A DNA stretch of 64,000 nt from Rivibacter subsaxonicus (lineage in GTDB: Bacteria; Pseudomonadota; Gammaproteobacteria; Burkholderiales; Burkholderiaceae_C): contig NZ_SHKP01000005.1 of the NCBI RefSeq assembly GCF_004217215.1, positions 625,501-689,500 of the forward strand, written 5' to 3'. The translations under genes and the position numbers were made by a program. This document shows, piece by piece, positions 45,636-56,963 of the stretch (positions within the stretch are counted from its first letter, which is position 1; each line of letters begins with the position of its first letter). The notes beneath the pieces were generated by a model, which worked only from the letters and a program-made list of their open reading frames with translations, made no database searches and was not told where the DNA came from.

Positions 45636-46163
45636 ATGTCACACGCCCCTCTCCGCCGTCTGCTCCTCGTCATGGTCTTCCTGGCCGCCGCGGGCGGTGC
45701 ACATGCCACGCAGGCCATCGTGGTGCAGGAGGAGTTCGGCTTCTCCTTCCTGGCCGGCGAGAGCTGGTTGTTGAGACTCAACGGCGCGAGCCAGCGTTAT
45801 GACCACTTCTTCAACATAGCCTTCAGCGACGGTGCGTTCGTGCTGACCGCGTTGAAGAACAACAACGTCGCGAGCGAGCCCTCGCTGCCCTACGGCCTGG
45901 ATGTCTACTGGGCCGGCCGGCCACGCATCACGCCCGACGAGGAACACTCCACCAGCCTGGTGTTCATTCCATCGCAGATGTTTCCCGACCAGCGCGGCGA
46001 GTCACTGCGCATCGTGCTGCACAGTCCGGTGCCCGAGCCACGGCAGCTGAGCCTGCTGGCGGCGGGGATCCTGACGTTGCTGCTCGTCGCTCAGGCCAGG
46101 AAGCCGAGATTGCGCCGGCTGGCGTCGAAGTTGACCAGGTTCGGCAGCAACTCCAGCAACTGA
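45636..46163 (+). CDS. Exported PEP-CTERM-like protein, copy 2 of a tandem pair
   Basis: The 175 residues start MSHAPLRRLLLVMVFLAAAGGAHATQ (signal). The domain aligns with copy 1: VVQEEFGFSFLAGESWLLRLNGASQ, IAFSDGAFVLTALK, then LPYGLDVYWAGRPRITP. It ends in VPEPRQLSLLAAGILTLLLVAQARKPRLRRL, a PEP-CTERM-like helix with basic tail, followed by 13 extra residues. The coding end overlaps the 3' end of the opposite-strand DUF1501 gene by 73 bases, and the extra tail is probably a consequence. The pair looks like a recent-enough tandem duplication with divergence. Confidence 0.82.
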   Translation: MSHAPLRRLLLVMVFLAAAGGAHATQAIVVQEEFGFSFLAGESWLLRLNGASQRYDHFFNIAFSDGAFVLTALKNNNVASEPSLPYGLDVYWAGRPRITPDEEHSTSLVFIPSQMFPDQRGESLRIVLHSPVPEPRQLSLLAAGILTLLLVAQARKPRLRRLASKLTRFGSNSSN

Positions 46164-47635
46164 GCATCGCTCAGGCCGAACCAGCGGCCGAGTGTGGCGG
46201 CGTACTGGTCGACCGAGGTCTCGGGCAGCATCGCGCCGTTGCCGATCTGGTTCGGGCTCGAGAACACGCCCCTGGCGTCGGCCGTGCCGAGTTGCGGGAA
46301 GTTGCCGTAGAGATCGCCACCCTTGACCGCGCCGCCCATCACCAGATGGTGTGAACCCCAGCCGTGGTCGGTGCCATCGCCGTTGCTGGTGAAGGTGCGG
46401 CCGAAGTCGGAGGCGGTGAAGGTGGTCACGCTGTTGGCCATGCCCATCGCCGTCAGCGTGCCGTTGAAGTAGGCCAGCGCGTGCGAGATGCGGGCCATCA
46501 GGTCGGCCTGGCTGCGGTTCTGGAAGTCGTGGGTGTCGAAGCCACCCATGCTGACGAAGAAGACCTGGCGATTGACGCCGAGCGAGCCGCGGGCGCCGAT
46601 CGTGCGCGCCACCACCTGGAACTGCTGGGCCAGGCTGTTGAAGGCCTTGGCGCCAGTGAGCGGGTTGTCGTACTGCAGCAGCGGATCGGCGCCGGCGCTG
46701 TAGTTGCCGGTGGCGGGGGCGGTGCCATAAGGCGCGCCGCCGGCCGCCGGCAGGCTGGCGCCGAGCTGGGCCTCGGCGCTGATCGAACGGGCCACGACGC
46801 CGGCATGGTCCTGTTCGAGCAGATGGCTCGAGCGTGAGCTGCTCATGATCGAGCGCATCTTGTCGAAGCCGACCGTCGAGCCGAACAGCGTGGTGCCGGT
46901 GCCGCCGATGCGGATCGCGCCGTTGCTCGACACCTGGTACTGCAGCACGTCGCGGCCGGCCAGCCAGACCGAGTTGCCGGAGGCCGAGATCGCGCTGAAC
47001 ACCGACTTGCCGTGGTTGCTGGCCAGCAGGTCGGCCATGCGGCCGCCCCAGCCGTTGACCGCGCCTTCGGGGGCGAAGGCCTGCCAGGTCGACTGCTGGT
47101 CGTTGTGCGAGAAGAGCTTGGGCGGCTTCGCGAAGCTGCTGTTGCCGTAGTCGGCCTTGCTGGTCGGGCGGATCAGCGGTCCGACGTTGGGCAGCACCGC
47201 CAGTCGCCCACTGTTGAAGAGGTCGCGCACGCCGCTCATCAGCGGATGCACGGCAAAGCTGCGGCCCTGGTTGTTGAGCACGTTGATCGGCAGGACGCCG
47301 CCCAGCCGCGCCGGGCTGCCGAGGGCGGCCGCGGTGTCGGCCGCGGTGCCGGCGGTGCGCAGCGCGATCGGATCGGGCATCTGGTTGCGCACCGTCGAAT
47401 AGGCGCTCCACGAGGCGCTGTCGGTCGGCAGCACCATGTTGTAGGCGTCGTTGCCGCCGAACAGGAACAGGCAGACCAGTGCCCGGTAGTCGCCGGTGCC
47501 GCTGGTCTGGGCCGCGGCGCTGCCGAGTGTTGCCAGGTTGAGTGCGAAGGGCGCGGCCGCGCTACCCACCATCGACAGCGCGCCGGCATGGCGCAGGAAC
47601 TCGCGGCGCGAGGCGTTGCTGAGCTTGTTCTTCAT
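46091..47635 (-). CDS. DUF1501-family exported protein (twin-arginine signal)
   Basis: The 514 residues start at the ATG at 47635 (MKNKLSNASRREFLRHAGALSMVG), with the twin-arginine motif SRREFLRHAG. The DUF1501 domain has VCLFLFGGNDAYNMVLPTD, LPNVGPLIRPTSKADY, FSHNDQQSTWQAFAP, VFFVSMGGFDTHDFQ, TFTASDFGRTFTSNGDGTDHGWGSHHLVMGG, resembling the alkaline-phosphatase/sulfatase-like superfamily in its metal-binding His/Asp pattern. It sits 8 bp after the DUF1800 gene. Such pairs are widespread in bacteria with exported, cell-envelope roles that are undefined. Its 3' end overlaps the second PEP-CTERM gene. Confidence 0.92.
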   Translation of the reverse strand: MKNKLSNASRREFLRHAGALSMVGSAAAPFALNLATLGSAAAQTSGTGDYRALVCLFLFGGNDAYNMVLPTDSASWSAYSTVRNQMPDPIALRTAGTAADTAAALGSPARLGGVLPINVLNNQGRSFAVHPLMSGVRDLFNSGRLAVLPNVGPLIRPTSKADYGNSSFAKPPKLFSHNDQQSTWQAFAPEGAVNGWGGRMADLLASNHGKSVFSAISASGNSVWLAGRDVLQYQVSSNGAIRIGGTGTTLFGSTVGFDKMRSIMSSSRSSHLLEQDHAGVVARSISAEAQLGASLPAAGGAPYGTAPATGNYSAGADPLLQYDNPLTGAKAFNSLAQQFQVVARTIGARGSLGVNRQVFFVSMGGFDTHDFQNRSQADLMARISHALAYFNGTLTAMGMANSVTTFTASDFGRTFTSNGDGTDHGWGSHHLVMGGAVKGGDLYGNFPQLGTADARGVFSSPNQIGNGAMLPETSVDQYAATLGRWFGLSDAQLLELLPNLVNFDASRRNLGFLA

Positions 47636-47643
47636 CGCTGCGC

Positions 47644-49398
47644 TCACTTCTGCACGAGGAATTCGGGGGACACCAGCGCCAGGTAGACGGCGAGCCGCAC
47701 CCGGTTGAGCTTGGCGGCGTCGATCTGGGCCTGGTTGCTGCCGCTGCTGTTGAGCACCGGGATCGCGACCGACACGACCGCCGCCTCGATCTCGGTCTTG
47801 AGCGCCGCGTTCATCTGGCTCGCCATCAGCTTGCGGTTGACCAGCTCGACCAGTTCGGCCGGCTTGTCGGCCAGCGGCAGCTCGGCGCCGTAGTTCGGCT
47901 GGATGTCGTTGCGCCTGAGCGTGGCGCCGTAGCTGCCGACGCCGCTCTGCACCGCGGCGCGCATGTAGTTGGCGTAGCCGGCGACGCTGCTCTCGTGCGT
48001 GATCTGCATCTCGGGCACTGCCAGTCCCTGCGCGCCCGACAGCGTGCTCGGCGGCACGTAGCCCGGGCGGTAGAAGTTGAAGACCGAGGGCGAGCGCATC
48101 GCGCTCTGGCCGAGCTGGGTGCCGGCATCGTCGGTGCTGGCGAGCAGGAACTTGCCGCTGTCGGACACCGCGCCGTAGGCGCGCAGGAAGGCGCTCAGGC
48201 GCAGCACCGGCTCGCGCAGCTTGCCGGCCTTGGGATCGGTCAGCGCGGCCGCGCTGCGCGCCTCGGGGTCGAGCAGCACCGCGCGCACCACGGCCTTGAG
48301 GTCGCCGCGGGTGCCGCTGCCGTTGTCGGCGAAGACGGCGCTGACGCGCGCCACGTAGGCCGGGCTCGGGTTGCTCGTCACCAGGCGCTGGATCAGCTGC
48401 TTGCCGATGAAGGGGCCGACGTTGGGATGCGCGGCCAGCGTGTCGAGCGCCACCTTCAGGCTCGCGGCCGGGTCGGCGCCCGACTGCGCGGCGATCGTCT
48501 TGCCGAGGAACTTCTTCTCCGACACCGAGTGGAACTTCGCGTAGCCCTGCATCGGCTGCCACTGGCGGTCGACGTCCTGCGCGCTCGAGCTGCCGTAGAA
48601 GCGGTTGTCCGAGGTGTCCGGGCCGTACCAGCTCCAGCCGGTGAAGACCTTGGCCAGGCCGCTGATGTCCTCGGCCGTGTAGGTGTCGAGCGGCTTGCCG
48701 CTGGCATCAAGCTTGGGCGTGCCGTCGGCATTGAGCTGCACCAGGCCGATCGAGAACAGCTGCATCACCTCGCGGGCGAAGTTCTCGTCGGGCACGCGGC
48801 CGCTGCTCGCGTTCTCCTTCTGGTTGCGCAGGTGGCTCAGGTACAGGCCCATCATCGGGTGGCGCGCGACGCCTTCGAGCAGCTCGCGATAGTTGCCGAA
48901 GGCATGCTGGCCGAGCATGTCCATGTAGCCGGCGACGCCGCGCGTGTTGTCGGACACCGTGCTGTCGTTCATCGAGATCACGAAGATCTGGCTCAGCGCG
49001 AACGCCACCCGCTGGCGCAACTGGTCTTCGCCGCCGATGGCCTGGCGGTAGAAGCTGTTGAGCACCTCGTTGGGGCCGGCGCTGCGGGTCGCGTCGAGCG
49101 CCTTGAGCTCGGCGTTGGCGGCGTCCCAGTTCAATCGATGCGAGCTCTGCGGCCTGGCGAACTGCTCGTTGAGCCAGCTGCCGTAGCCGAGCGCCACGAC
49201 GCGGTCGACCTCGGTCTCGGTCGGGCCGAAAGTCGACTGGGCGAGGAAGCGACCGGCATCCTGGCGGGTCGGCGGTGGCAGGCTGGCCTCGGGCGTGGCG
49301 CCGGAGTCGCCGCCGCCGCTGCCGCCACAGGCCGCGAGCAGGGCCGCGGCGCCGATCGCCAGCGCCGCAAGGCGGGCGCGTTGTGCTGATCCGAACAT
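47644..49398 (-). CDS. DUF1800-family lipoprotein
   Basis: The 584 residues start at the ATG at 49398. The lipobox LAACGG at about residue 28 predicts a lipoprotein. The DUF1800 domain has LAQSTFGPTETEVDRV, WLNEQFARP, QLRQRVAFALSQIFVIS, the NFAREVMQLFSIGL motif, FTGWSWYG and LIQRLVTSNPSPAYV. Together with the DUF1501 protein it forms a widely conserved two-gene unit. Function is unknown; a helical, outer-membrane-associated role is plausible. An upstream 266-bp gap holds no gene; it contains an IR GTGAC-GAAT-GTCAC at 49522-49535. Confidence 0.92.
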   Translation of the reverse strand: MFGSAQRARLAALAIGAAALLAACGGSGGGDSGATPEASLPPPTRQDAGRFLAQSTFGPTETEVDRVVALGYGSWLNEQFARPQSSHRLNWDAANAELKALDATRSAGPNEVLNSFYRQAIGGEDQLRQRVAFALSQIFVISMNDSTVSDNTRGVAGYMDMLGQHAFGNYRELLEGVARHPMMGLYLSHLRNQKENASSGRVPDENFAREVMQLFSIGLVQLNADGTPKLDASGKPLDTYTAEDISGLAKVFTGWSWYGPDTSDNRFYGSSSAQDVDRQWQPMQGYAKFHSVSEKKFLGKTIAAQSGADPAASLKVALDTLAAHPNVGPFIGKQLIQRLVTSNPSPAYVARVSAVFADNGSGTRGDLKAVVRAVLLDPEARSAAALTDPKAGKLREPVLRLSAFLRAYGAVSDSGKFLLASTDDAGTQLGQSAMRSPSVFNFYRPGYVPPSTLSGAQGLAVPEMQITHESSVAGYANYMRAAVQSGVGSYGATLRRNDIQPNYGAELPLADKPAELVELVNRKLMASQMNAALKTEIEAAVVSVAIPVLNSSGSNQAQIDAAKLNRVRLAVYLALVSPEFLVQK

Positions 49399-49664
49399 GG
49401 GTCTCCCGGGCATTGGCTGGTTGGGGCGCGTCTTCCGGCACGGCCGGTAACACGCTTGGGGCTCAGCCCCACGGGGCAGCTTTCATGCCGGCCAGGCAGC
49501 GGCCCAAGCAGCCCATATGACGTGACGAATGTCACGAATGAAGCCTGGCCAAAGGGGTCGAGCTGGCGGCCTGCGTCAGCCTCCGGCGCCACGGGGCGCG
49601 TCGATTGGCATCTAGGTAAGGATCTGCAACCTGTGGCGCGGGACGCTTCGCGCCCCGCGTCGGG
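49399..49664. other. Intergenic region upstream of the DUF1800-DUF1501 operon
   Basis: No gene is seen. A GGGGCT-CA-GCCCC hairpin lies near 49459-49470 and the palindrome GTGACGAATGTCAC at 49522-49535, which could be an operator or promoter feature of the DUF1800 operon. No convincing -35/-10 pair was identified. Confidence 0.5.
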
Positions 49665-52433
<2,769 letters not shown>

Positions 52434-52519
52434 GCGGAACAGACGACCGGGCGGCAACTCAGGGTCCCACGACGCGCGCCGGCTGCTGCGGTCACCCGCG
52501 GCACGTCCGCGGGACGCGT

Positions 52520-52626
52520 GGGGTGAGCGCCGTTGCTGCGGTCGCTTGTCTTGGAGGACGGTACGACCGGGTCCCGAGCCTGGCAGGCGGTGATGGCTTC
52601 ACTACCTGTCGCAACGCTCCTCGGGA
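52520..52626 (-). ncRNA. S-adenosylhomocysteine (SAH) riboswitch
   Basis: On the minus strand the leader reads CCCGAGGAGCGTTGCGAC, then TGCCAGGCTCGGG, and later GCAACGGCGCTCACC. These are the three conserved blocks of the SAH riboswitch. P1 forms from CCCGAG with CTCGGG. The pseudoknot pairs GAGCG..TTGC with GCAA..CGCTC. It ends about 85 bases before the metH ATG; a 7-bp hairpin CCCGCGG-ACGTG-CCGCGGG lies at 52495-52513 just after it. The riboswitch senses the toxic product SAH and turns on recycling genes, fitting metH. Confidence 0.9.
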
Positions 52627-52698
52627 GCCCGCATTTTAGGCCGTCCGGGGACTTACAAAGCCTCACGGGAATTGCTCGATGCGCGCTAACCTGTGCCG

Positions 52699-53208
52699 AT
52701 GACGAGATTGCCAAGCTCATTGTTCCTGCTGCTCGTGGCCGCGCTGGTCGTCGGCTGCGCCACGCCGCCCGCACCCTCGCCGGGAGCACCGACCGCGCCC
52801 ACGCGGCCCGCCGCCAGCGGCCTGTCGCCGGCACTCGAGGCCCAGCGGCTGCGCCTGACCGATGCGCTTGCCGGAACGCCGGTGCTGGTGGTGGCGACCG
52901 ATGCCGGCCAGTTGCTGGTCGAGGTTCCGCTGAAATTCGCCTTCGACGCCGGCCGGGCGACCGTCAAGCCGCCGCTGGCGGCGGTGCTCGATCAACTGGC
53001 CACAGGCTACAAGCCGCAGGCGCAGCTGACCGAGTTGCGCATCAACGCGCCGGCCGACGACAAGGCGGCCACCGCCTTGGCGCTGCAGCGCGCGCAGGGG
53101 GTGCGCGATCACCTGGCCACCCGTGGCGTGCCGGCCAATCGCGTCGTGGGCCTGGGCCGCGTCGAGCGGCCGGTGGTCGAGATCCTGATCAGCGACCGGC
53201 CGCGCTGA
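52699..53208 (+). CDS. OmpA-like domain lipoprotein
   Basis: The 169-residue protein starts at the ATG at 52699 (a GTG at 52693 is possible). A signal with lipobox VVGCATPP (Cys about 18) and a Pro/Ala-rich linker precede an OmpA-like peptidoglycan-binding domain (about 80-165). That domain shows FAFDAGRATVKPPLAAVLDQLA, ELRINAPADDKAAT, and RVVGLGRVERPVVEILIS. The family binds peptidoglycan and anchors the outer membrane; the usual NR-x-R signature is reduced. It is inserted between the two halves of metH on the opposite strand, facing the riboswitch. Confidence 0.85.
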   Translation: MTRLPSSLFLLLVAALVVGCATPPAPSPGAPTAPTRPAASGLSPALEAQRLRLTDALAGTPVLVVATDAGQLLVEVPLKFAFDAGRATVKPPLAAVLDQLATGYKPQAQLTELRINAPADDKAATALALQRAQGVRDHLATRGVPANRVVGLGRVERPVVEILISDRPR

Positions 53209-53220
53209 GCGGCCGTCGGC

Positions 53221-54276
53221 TCAGGCCGTTGCCTCGGCCAGCGCGCTGATCCAGCGCTCCTGCCGCGCGCGCGGCCGGTAGCCGCCGACCCGCTGCGCGA
53301 TCGCCGCGATGTGCTCGGGCGTGGTGCCGCAGCAGCCACCGGCGATGTTGAGGAAGCCGCTCTTTGCGAAGTCTTCCATCAGCCCGGCGGTGACCGGCGG
53401 CGTCTCGTCAAAGCCGGTGTCGCTCATCGGGTTGGGCAGGCCGGCGTTGGGGTAGCAGCTGATGAAGCAGTCGGGCGCGGCCTTGACCAGCTCCTCGAGG
53501 TAGGGCCGCATCAGCGCGGCGCCGAGCGCGCAGTTCAGGCCCACCGCGATCGGCTTGGCGTGGCGCACCGAATGCCAGAACGCGGTCACGGTCTGGCCGC
53601 TGAGGATGCGGCCCGAGGCGTCGGTCACGGTGCCAGAGATGATCACCGGCAGCCGCTCGCCGGTGTTCTCGAACAGCTCGTCGATCGCGAAGATCGCGGC
53701 CTTGGCGTTGAGCGTGTCGAAGATGGTCTCGACCAGGAACACGTCGGCCCCGCCCTCGAGCAGCGCCTTGCCCTGCTCGTAGTAGGCCGCGCGCAGGGTC
53801 TCGAAATCGACGTTGCGCGCGCCCGGGTCGTTGACGTCGGGGCTGATGCTGGCGGTGCGCGGGGTCGGGCCGAAGGCGCCGGCGACGAAGCGCGGCTTGT
53901 CTGGCGTGCTGAACTTGACGCAGGCCGCCTTGGCCAGCTTCGCGGCCGCTACGTTCATCTCGTAGGCCTCGGCCTCGAGCCCGTAGTCCTCCTGCGCCAC
54001 GGTGGTGGCGCCGAAGGTGTTGGTCTCGATCAGGTCGGCGCCGGCCGCGAGGTAGGCCTCGTGGATCGACGTGATGACATCGGGCCGCGTGAACTGCAGC
54101 AGCTCGTTGTTGCCCTTGAGATCCTTGGCATGGTCGGCGAAGCGCGTACCGCGATAGTCGGCCTCGCCGAGCTTGAAGCGCTGGATCATCGTACCCATCG
54201 CGCCGTCCAGGATCAGGATGCGCGCGCGCAACAGCGCGGGCAGTTCGGCGGCACGGGTGTAGGCGAGGGACTTCAT
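53221..54276 (-). CDS. metH: Methionine synthase homocysteine-binding subunit (N-terminal half of split MetH)
   Basis: The 351 residues start at the ATG at 54276 ([16 protein letters not shown]). The sole domain is the homocysteine S-methyltransferase domain: [40 protein letters not shown], and the zinc ligands in VGLNCALGA (about 240) and [17 protein letters not shown] (about 315-330). It ends immediately after this domain, whereas full MetH continues to the folate and B12 domains; these are encoded by the gene at 49665-52433. The two must act together. It is on the same strand as its partner, with ompA-like gene and riboswitch between. Confidence 0.95.
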   Translation of the reverse strand: MKSLAYTRAAELPALLRARILILDGAMGTMIQRFKLGEADYRGTRFADHAKDLKGNNELLQFTRPDVITSIHEAYLAAGADLIETNTFGATTVAQEDYGLEAEAYEMNVAAAKLAKAACVKFSTPDKPRFVAGAFGPTPRTASISPDVNDPGARNVDFETLRAAYYEQGKALLEGGADVFLVETIFDTLNAKAAIFAIDELFENTGERLPVIISGTVTDASGRILSGQTVTAFWHSVRHAKPIAVGLNCALGAALMRPYLEELVKAAPDCFISCYPNAGLPNPMSDTGFDETPPVTAGLMEDFAKSGFLNIAGGCCGTTPEHIAAIAQRVGGYRPRARQERWISALAEATA

Positions 54277-54320
54277 CGGCCGATTGTAGAAAGCCGGGCC
54301 TTGCCCCTGCCGCGAATGGT

Positions 54321-54638
54321 CTAGTGGAGGATGACGGGCTGTTGCGCCAGCGGGCTGTAGCGTCCGAGCCAGGCGTCGATCTCGTCGGTCGACGGCGACG
54401 TCTCGACCAGTGCCTCGACGCTGAGCTTGAACTCCTGCGCCATTGCGCCCTCGAGAAAGAGCTGCTTGCCGGCCAGCTTGTCGACGATCTCGTAGCCGCC
54501 GCGGCGCAGCGCGGGCTCGAGCAGGCCGCCCGGCACCGCGAGCGAAAGCCCGTCGCCGGGGGCGTCGCGGGTCGGATCGTCGGCATCGACGTCGATCTGG
54601 ACGACGGCGAAGTTGTCGGAGTTGTAGAGCATCAACAT
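54321..54638 (-). CDS. DUF3567-family protein
   Basis: The 105-residue protein begins [21 protein letters not shown] and has [34 protein letters not shown]. This is the pattern of DUF3567, a family confined mostly to Burkholderiales. Function is unknown; the protein is acidic and presumably cytoplasmic. It lies 44 bp upstream of the metH N-terminal gene on the same strand. It is a useful taxonomic pointer. Confidence 0.85.
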   Translation of the reverse strand: MLMLYNSDNFAVVQIDVDADDPTRDAPGDGLSLAVPGGLLEPALRRGGYEIVDKLAGKQLFLEGAMAQEFKLSVEALVETSPSTDEIDAWLGRYSPLAQQPVILH

Positions 54639-54720
54639 GAGGTTCCCCTGCGCTGCATTGCCTGTCAGATGCGGGCGGGGCGCCGAGGTTCAAGCCATTT
54701 CGCTGCCGGCGGCGCGGGCG

Positions 54721-55788
54721 CTACTCGGCCGACTGCCAGAGCAGCTCGAAGGGTTCGCTGTTGCCATCGCTCAGGCGCGCCTTCAGCGGCAGGTGGTGGT
54801 GGCCCGGGTGCAGCCAGAACTCGGCCCGCGTGCCGTGCGGCGAGTCGGACTCGCGCAGGAACTTGAGCGCCTGCACGGTCTCGCCGCCTTCGGTGCGGAT
54901 GCCCTCGGTGCCTTCGTAGCGCAGCGACCAGTGCGCCTCGTCGCCGCGCGCGCCCACCACGTGCACCAGCACATGGTCGCCCACCGCCGGCGGCCGGCCC
55001 CAGGCCTCGGCGATGGCCGCCAGCTGCACCATCACGCTGAGCCGGTCCTGCGTGCCCCGGTGCAGCGGCACCGCGTTGGTCGAGCCCGAGAACGTGACCT
55101 CGCCGCTGCCATCGCCGGCGCGCTGGAAGTTGGCGGCCTGTTCGCTGCGCCGCAGCCGCTTGTCGGTAAAGCGCAGCGGCGCCAGCCCGGCCGCTTCAAG
55201 GCTGCCACGGCTGTTCTGGGTGATCAGCGTGCCGACGATCGGCACCTTGCCTTCGAGCCGGAGGCTGTAGCCCTGTGCCTCCGGCCGCCAGACCAGGCTG
55301 CCGCTGCCGCTGACGCCGCCCCGGCTGAGCCGGTAGCTGATGGTGGCCGCGGGTGGCATGCGGGTGCGGTAGACCGGCGGTGGCGCCGCGGGCTCTGGCT
55401 CGGCGGCACTCGCGGCGGCCGGCGCGGCGGGTGCCGAGGCCGCCTCCGGCGCTGCCGGTGGCTCGACCGCCGCGGTCGTGACGGCGCCGCCGGCCCTCGG
55501 GTCGAGCTTGGCGTTGACCTTCACCGCCTGCGTCGTGCGGCTTGCAGGCAGTGCCGATGCTGCCGGCGCTGCCGGAGGCGCGGGCAACTCGAGCTGCGCG
55601 GCCGGCTGCACGACCGGTGGCGATGGGCCGGTGCTCCCCGGCGTCGACAGCAGATCGAGCGCCGCCGCCGGCTTCGGATTCGAGGCTGGAGGCGTCGCGG
55701 CGGGCCTGGTCCGCGCCAGCATCCAGAAATGAACACTCAACACGATGGTGGCGATCGCCGACAGCGCGAGGCGGGTGCGCGTCTTCAT
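54721..55788 (-). CDS. DUF3108-family membrane-anchored protein
   Basis: The 355 residues start at the ATG at 55788 (MKTRTRLALSAIATIVLSVHFWMLAR, one membrane anchor); ATGs at 55797 and 55803 are also possible. A long Ala/Pro-rich linker (about 30-140) precedes a DUF3108 domain (about 145-355) that is beta-rich: TISYRLSRGGVSGSGSLVWR, YSLRLEGKVPIVGTLITQNSRG, and LRYEGTEGIRTEGGETVQALKFLRE. DUF3108 proteins are periplasmic; the TonB-like anchor plus Pro linker suggests an envelope role. It is divergent from the FAH-family gene. Confidence 0.85.
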   Translation of the reverse strand: MKTRTRLALSAIATIVLSVHFWMLARTRPAATPPASNPKPAAALDLLSTPGSTGPSPPVVQPAAQLELPAPPAAPAASALPASRTTQAVKVNAKLDPRAGGAVTTAAVEPPAAPEAASAPAAPAAASAAEPEPAAPPPVYRTRMPPAATISYRLSRGGVSGSGSLVWRPEAQGYSLRLEGKVPIVGTLITQNSRGSLEAAGLAPLRFTDKRLRRSEQAANFQRAGDGSGEVTFSGSTNAVPLHRGTQDRLSVMVQLAAIAEAWGRPPAVGDHVLVHVVGARGDEAHWSLRYEGTEGIRTEGGETVQALKFLRESDSPHGTRAEFWLHPGHHHLPLKARLSDGNSEPFELLWQSAE

Positions 55789-55888
55789 CGACGCCATTGT
55801 CATCAGCTTTGGCTTGGCACGTGGCGCCGCCGCGATCCCTACACTGCGCAGCTTCGGCGCCCGCCGCGCATCCTGATTCGCACGCCCC

Positions 55889-56878
55889 ATGAAACTCGCC
55901 ACCTACAAGGACGGCTCGCGCGACGGCCAGCTGGTCGTCGTCTCGCGCGACCTCTCGCTCGCCCACTACGCCACCGGCAGCGCGACCCGGCTCCAGCAGT
56001 TGCTCGACGACTGGAACTTCATCGCGCCGCAGCTGCAGGAGCTTTCTCAGACCCTCAACCACGGCAAGGCGCGCCACGCCTTCCCCTTCGACCCGGCCAT
56101 GTGCATGGCGCCGTTGCCGCGCGCCTACCAGTGGGCCGATGGCTCGGCCTACCTCAATCACGTGGAGCTGGTGCGCAAGGCGCGCGGGGCCGAGGTGCCG
56201 GCCAGCTTCTACAGCGATCCGCTGATGTACCAGGGCGGCAGCGACGACTTCCTCGGTCCGCGCGACGAGGCGGTCTTCGGCTCCGAGGAGCAGGGCATCG
56301 ACTTCGAGGCCGAGATCGCGGTGATCACCGGCGACGTGGCCATGGGCGCCACGCCCGACCAGGCGCTCGAGGGCGTTCGCCTGCTGATGCTGGCCAACGA
56401 CTGGAGCCTGCGCCAGCTGATCCCGGCCGAGCTGGCCAAGGGCTTCGGCTTCTTCCAGAGCAAGCCGGCGACCGCCTTCAGCCCGGTGGCCGTGACCGCC
56501 GACGAGCTCGGCGAGGCCTGGCGGGGCGGGCGCCTGCACCTGCCGCTGCGTTCGGACTGGAACGGCCGCCAGGTCGGGCTGTGCGAGGCCGGACCGGAGA
56601 TGACGTTCCACTTCGGCCAGCTGATCGCCCACGTCGCGAAGACGCGCAACGTGCGCGCCGGCAGCATCGTCGGCTCCGGCACGGTGAGCAACAAGGACTG
56701 GAGCCGGGGCTACAGCTGCATCGCCGAGAAGCGCTGCATCGAGACCATCGAGGGCGGCGCGCCGGTCACCGAGTTCATGCGATTCGGCGACACGATCCGC
56801 ATCGAGATGACCGCCCGGGACGGCCAGAGCGTGTTCGGCGCCATCGAGCAGCGCGTGGCGCCGACCGAGGGGGGTTGA
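55889..56878 (+). CDS. Fumarylacetoacetate hydrolase-family protein
   Basis: The 329-residue protein belongs to the FAH superfamily: MKLATYKDGSRDGQLVVVSRDL at the start, then the catalytic domain with metal ligands in FEAEIAVITGD (about 137-147), LANDWSLRQLIPAELAKGFGF, TRNVRAGSIVGSGTVSNKDWSRGY. The late GFGFFQSKPATAFSPVAV is the FAH substrate-cap segment. Members hydrolyse C-C bonds in acyl-pyruvates or related diketo acids (fumarylacetoacetase, oxaloacetate decarboxylase). The length and split motifs resemble the ureidoglycolate lyase/fumarylacetoacetase branch. Substrate not assigned. Confidence 0.9.
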   Translation: MKLATYKDGSRDGQLVVVSRDLSLAHYATGSATRLQQLLDDWNFIAPQLQELSQTLNHGKARHAFPFDPAMCMAPLPRAYQWADGSAYLNHVELVRKARGAEVPASFYSDPLMYQGGSDDFLGPRDEAVFGSEEQGIDFEAEIAVITGDVAMGATPDQALEGVRLLMLANDWSLRQLIPAELAKGFGFFQSKPATAFSPVAVTADELGEAWRGGRLHLPLRSDWNGRQVGLCEAGPEMTFHFGQLIAHVAKTRNVRAGSIVGSGTVSNKDWSRGYSCIAEKRCIETIEGGAPVTEFMRFGDTIRIEMTARDGQSVFGAIEQRVAPTEGG

Positions 56879-56963
56879 ATCCGGCGTGCCGGCCGCGGGA
56901 GCCGGTGCTAGAGTGAATCAGGGCCGTCGCAACGGTCCCTCACAACACCAGGAGATCCGCACC

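Noticed and set aside
44953-46163. Sigma-54-type promoters (as for PrsR-controlled PEP-CTERM genes) before the two paralogues
   Set aside because: GG and GC elements upstream do not have the required 10-base spacing in either gap.
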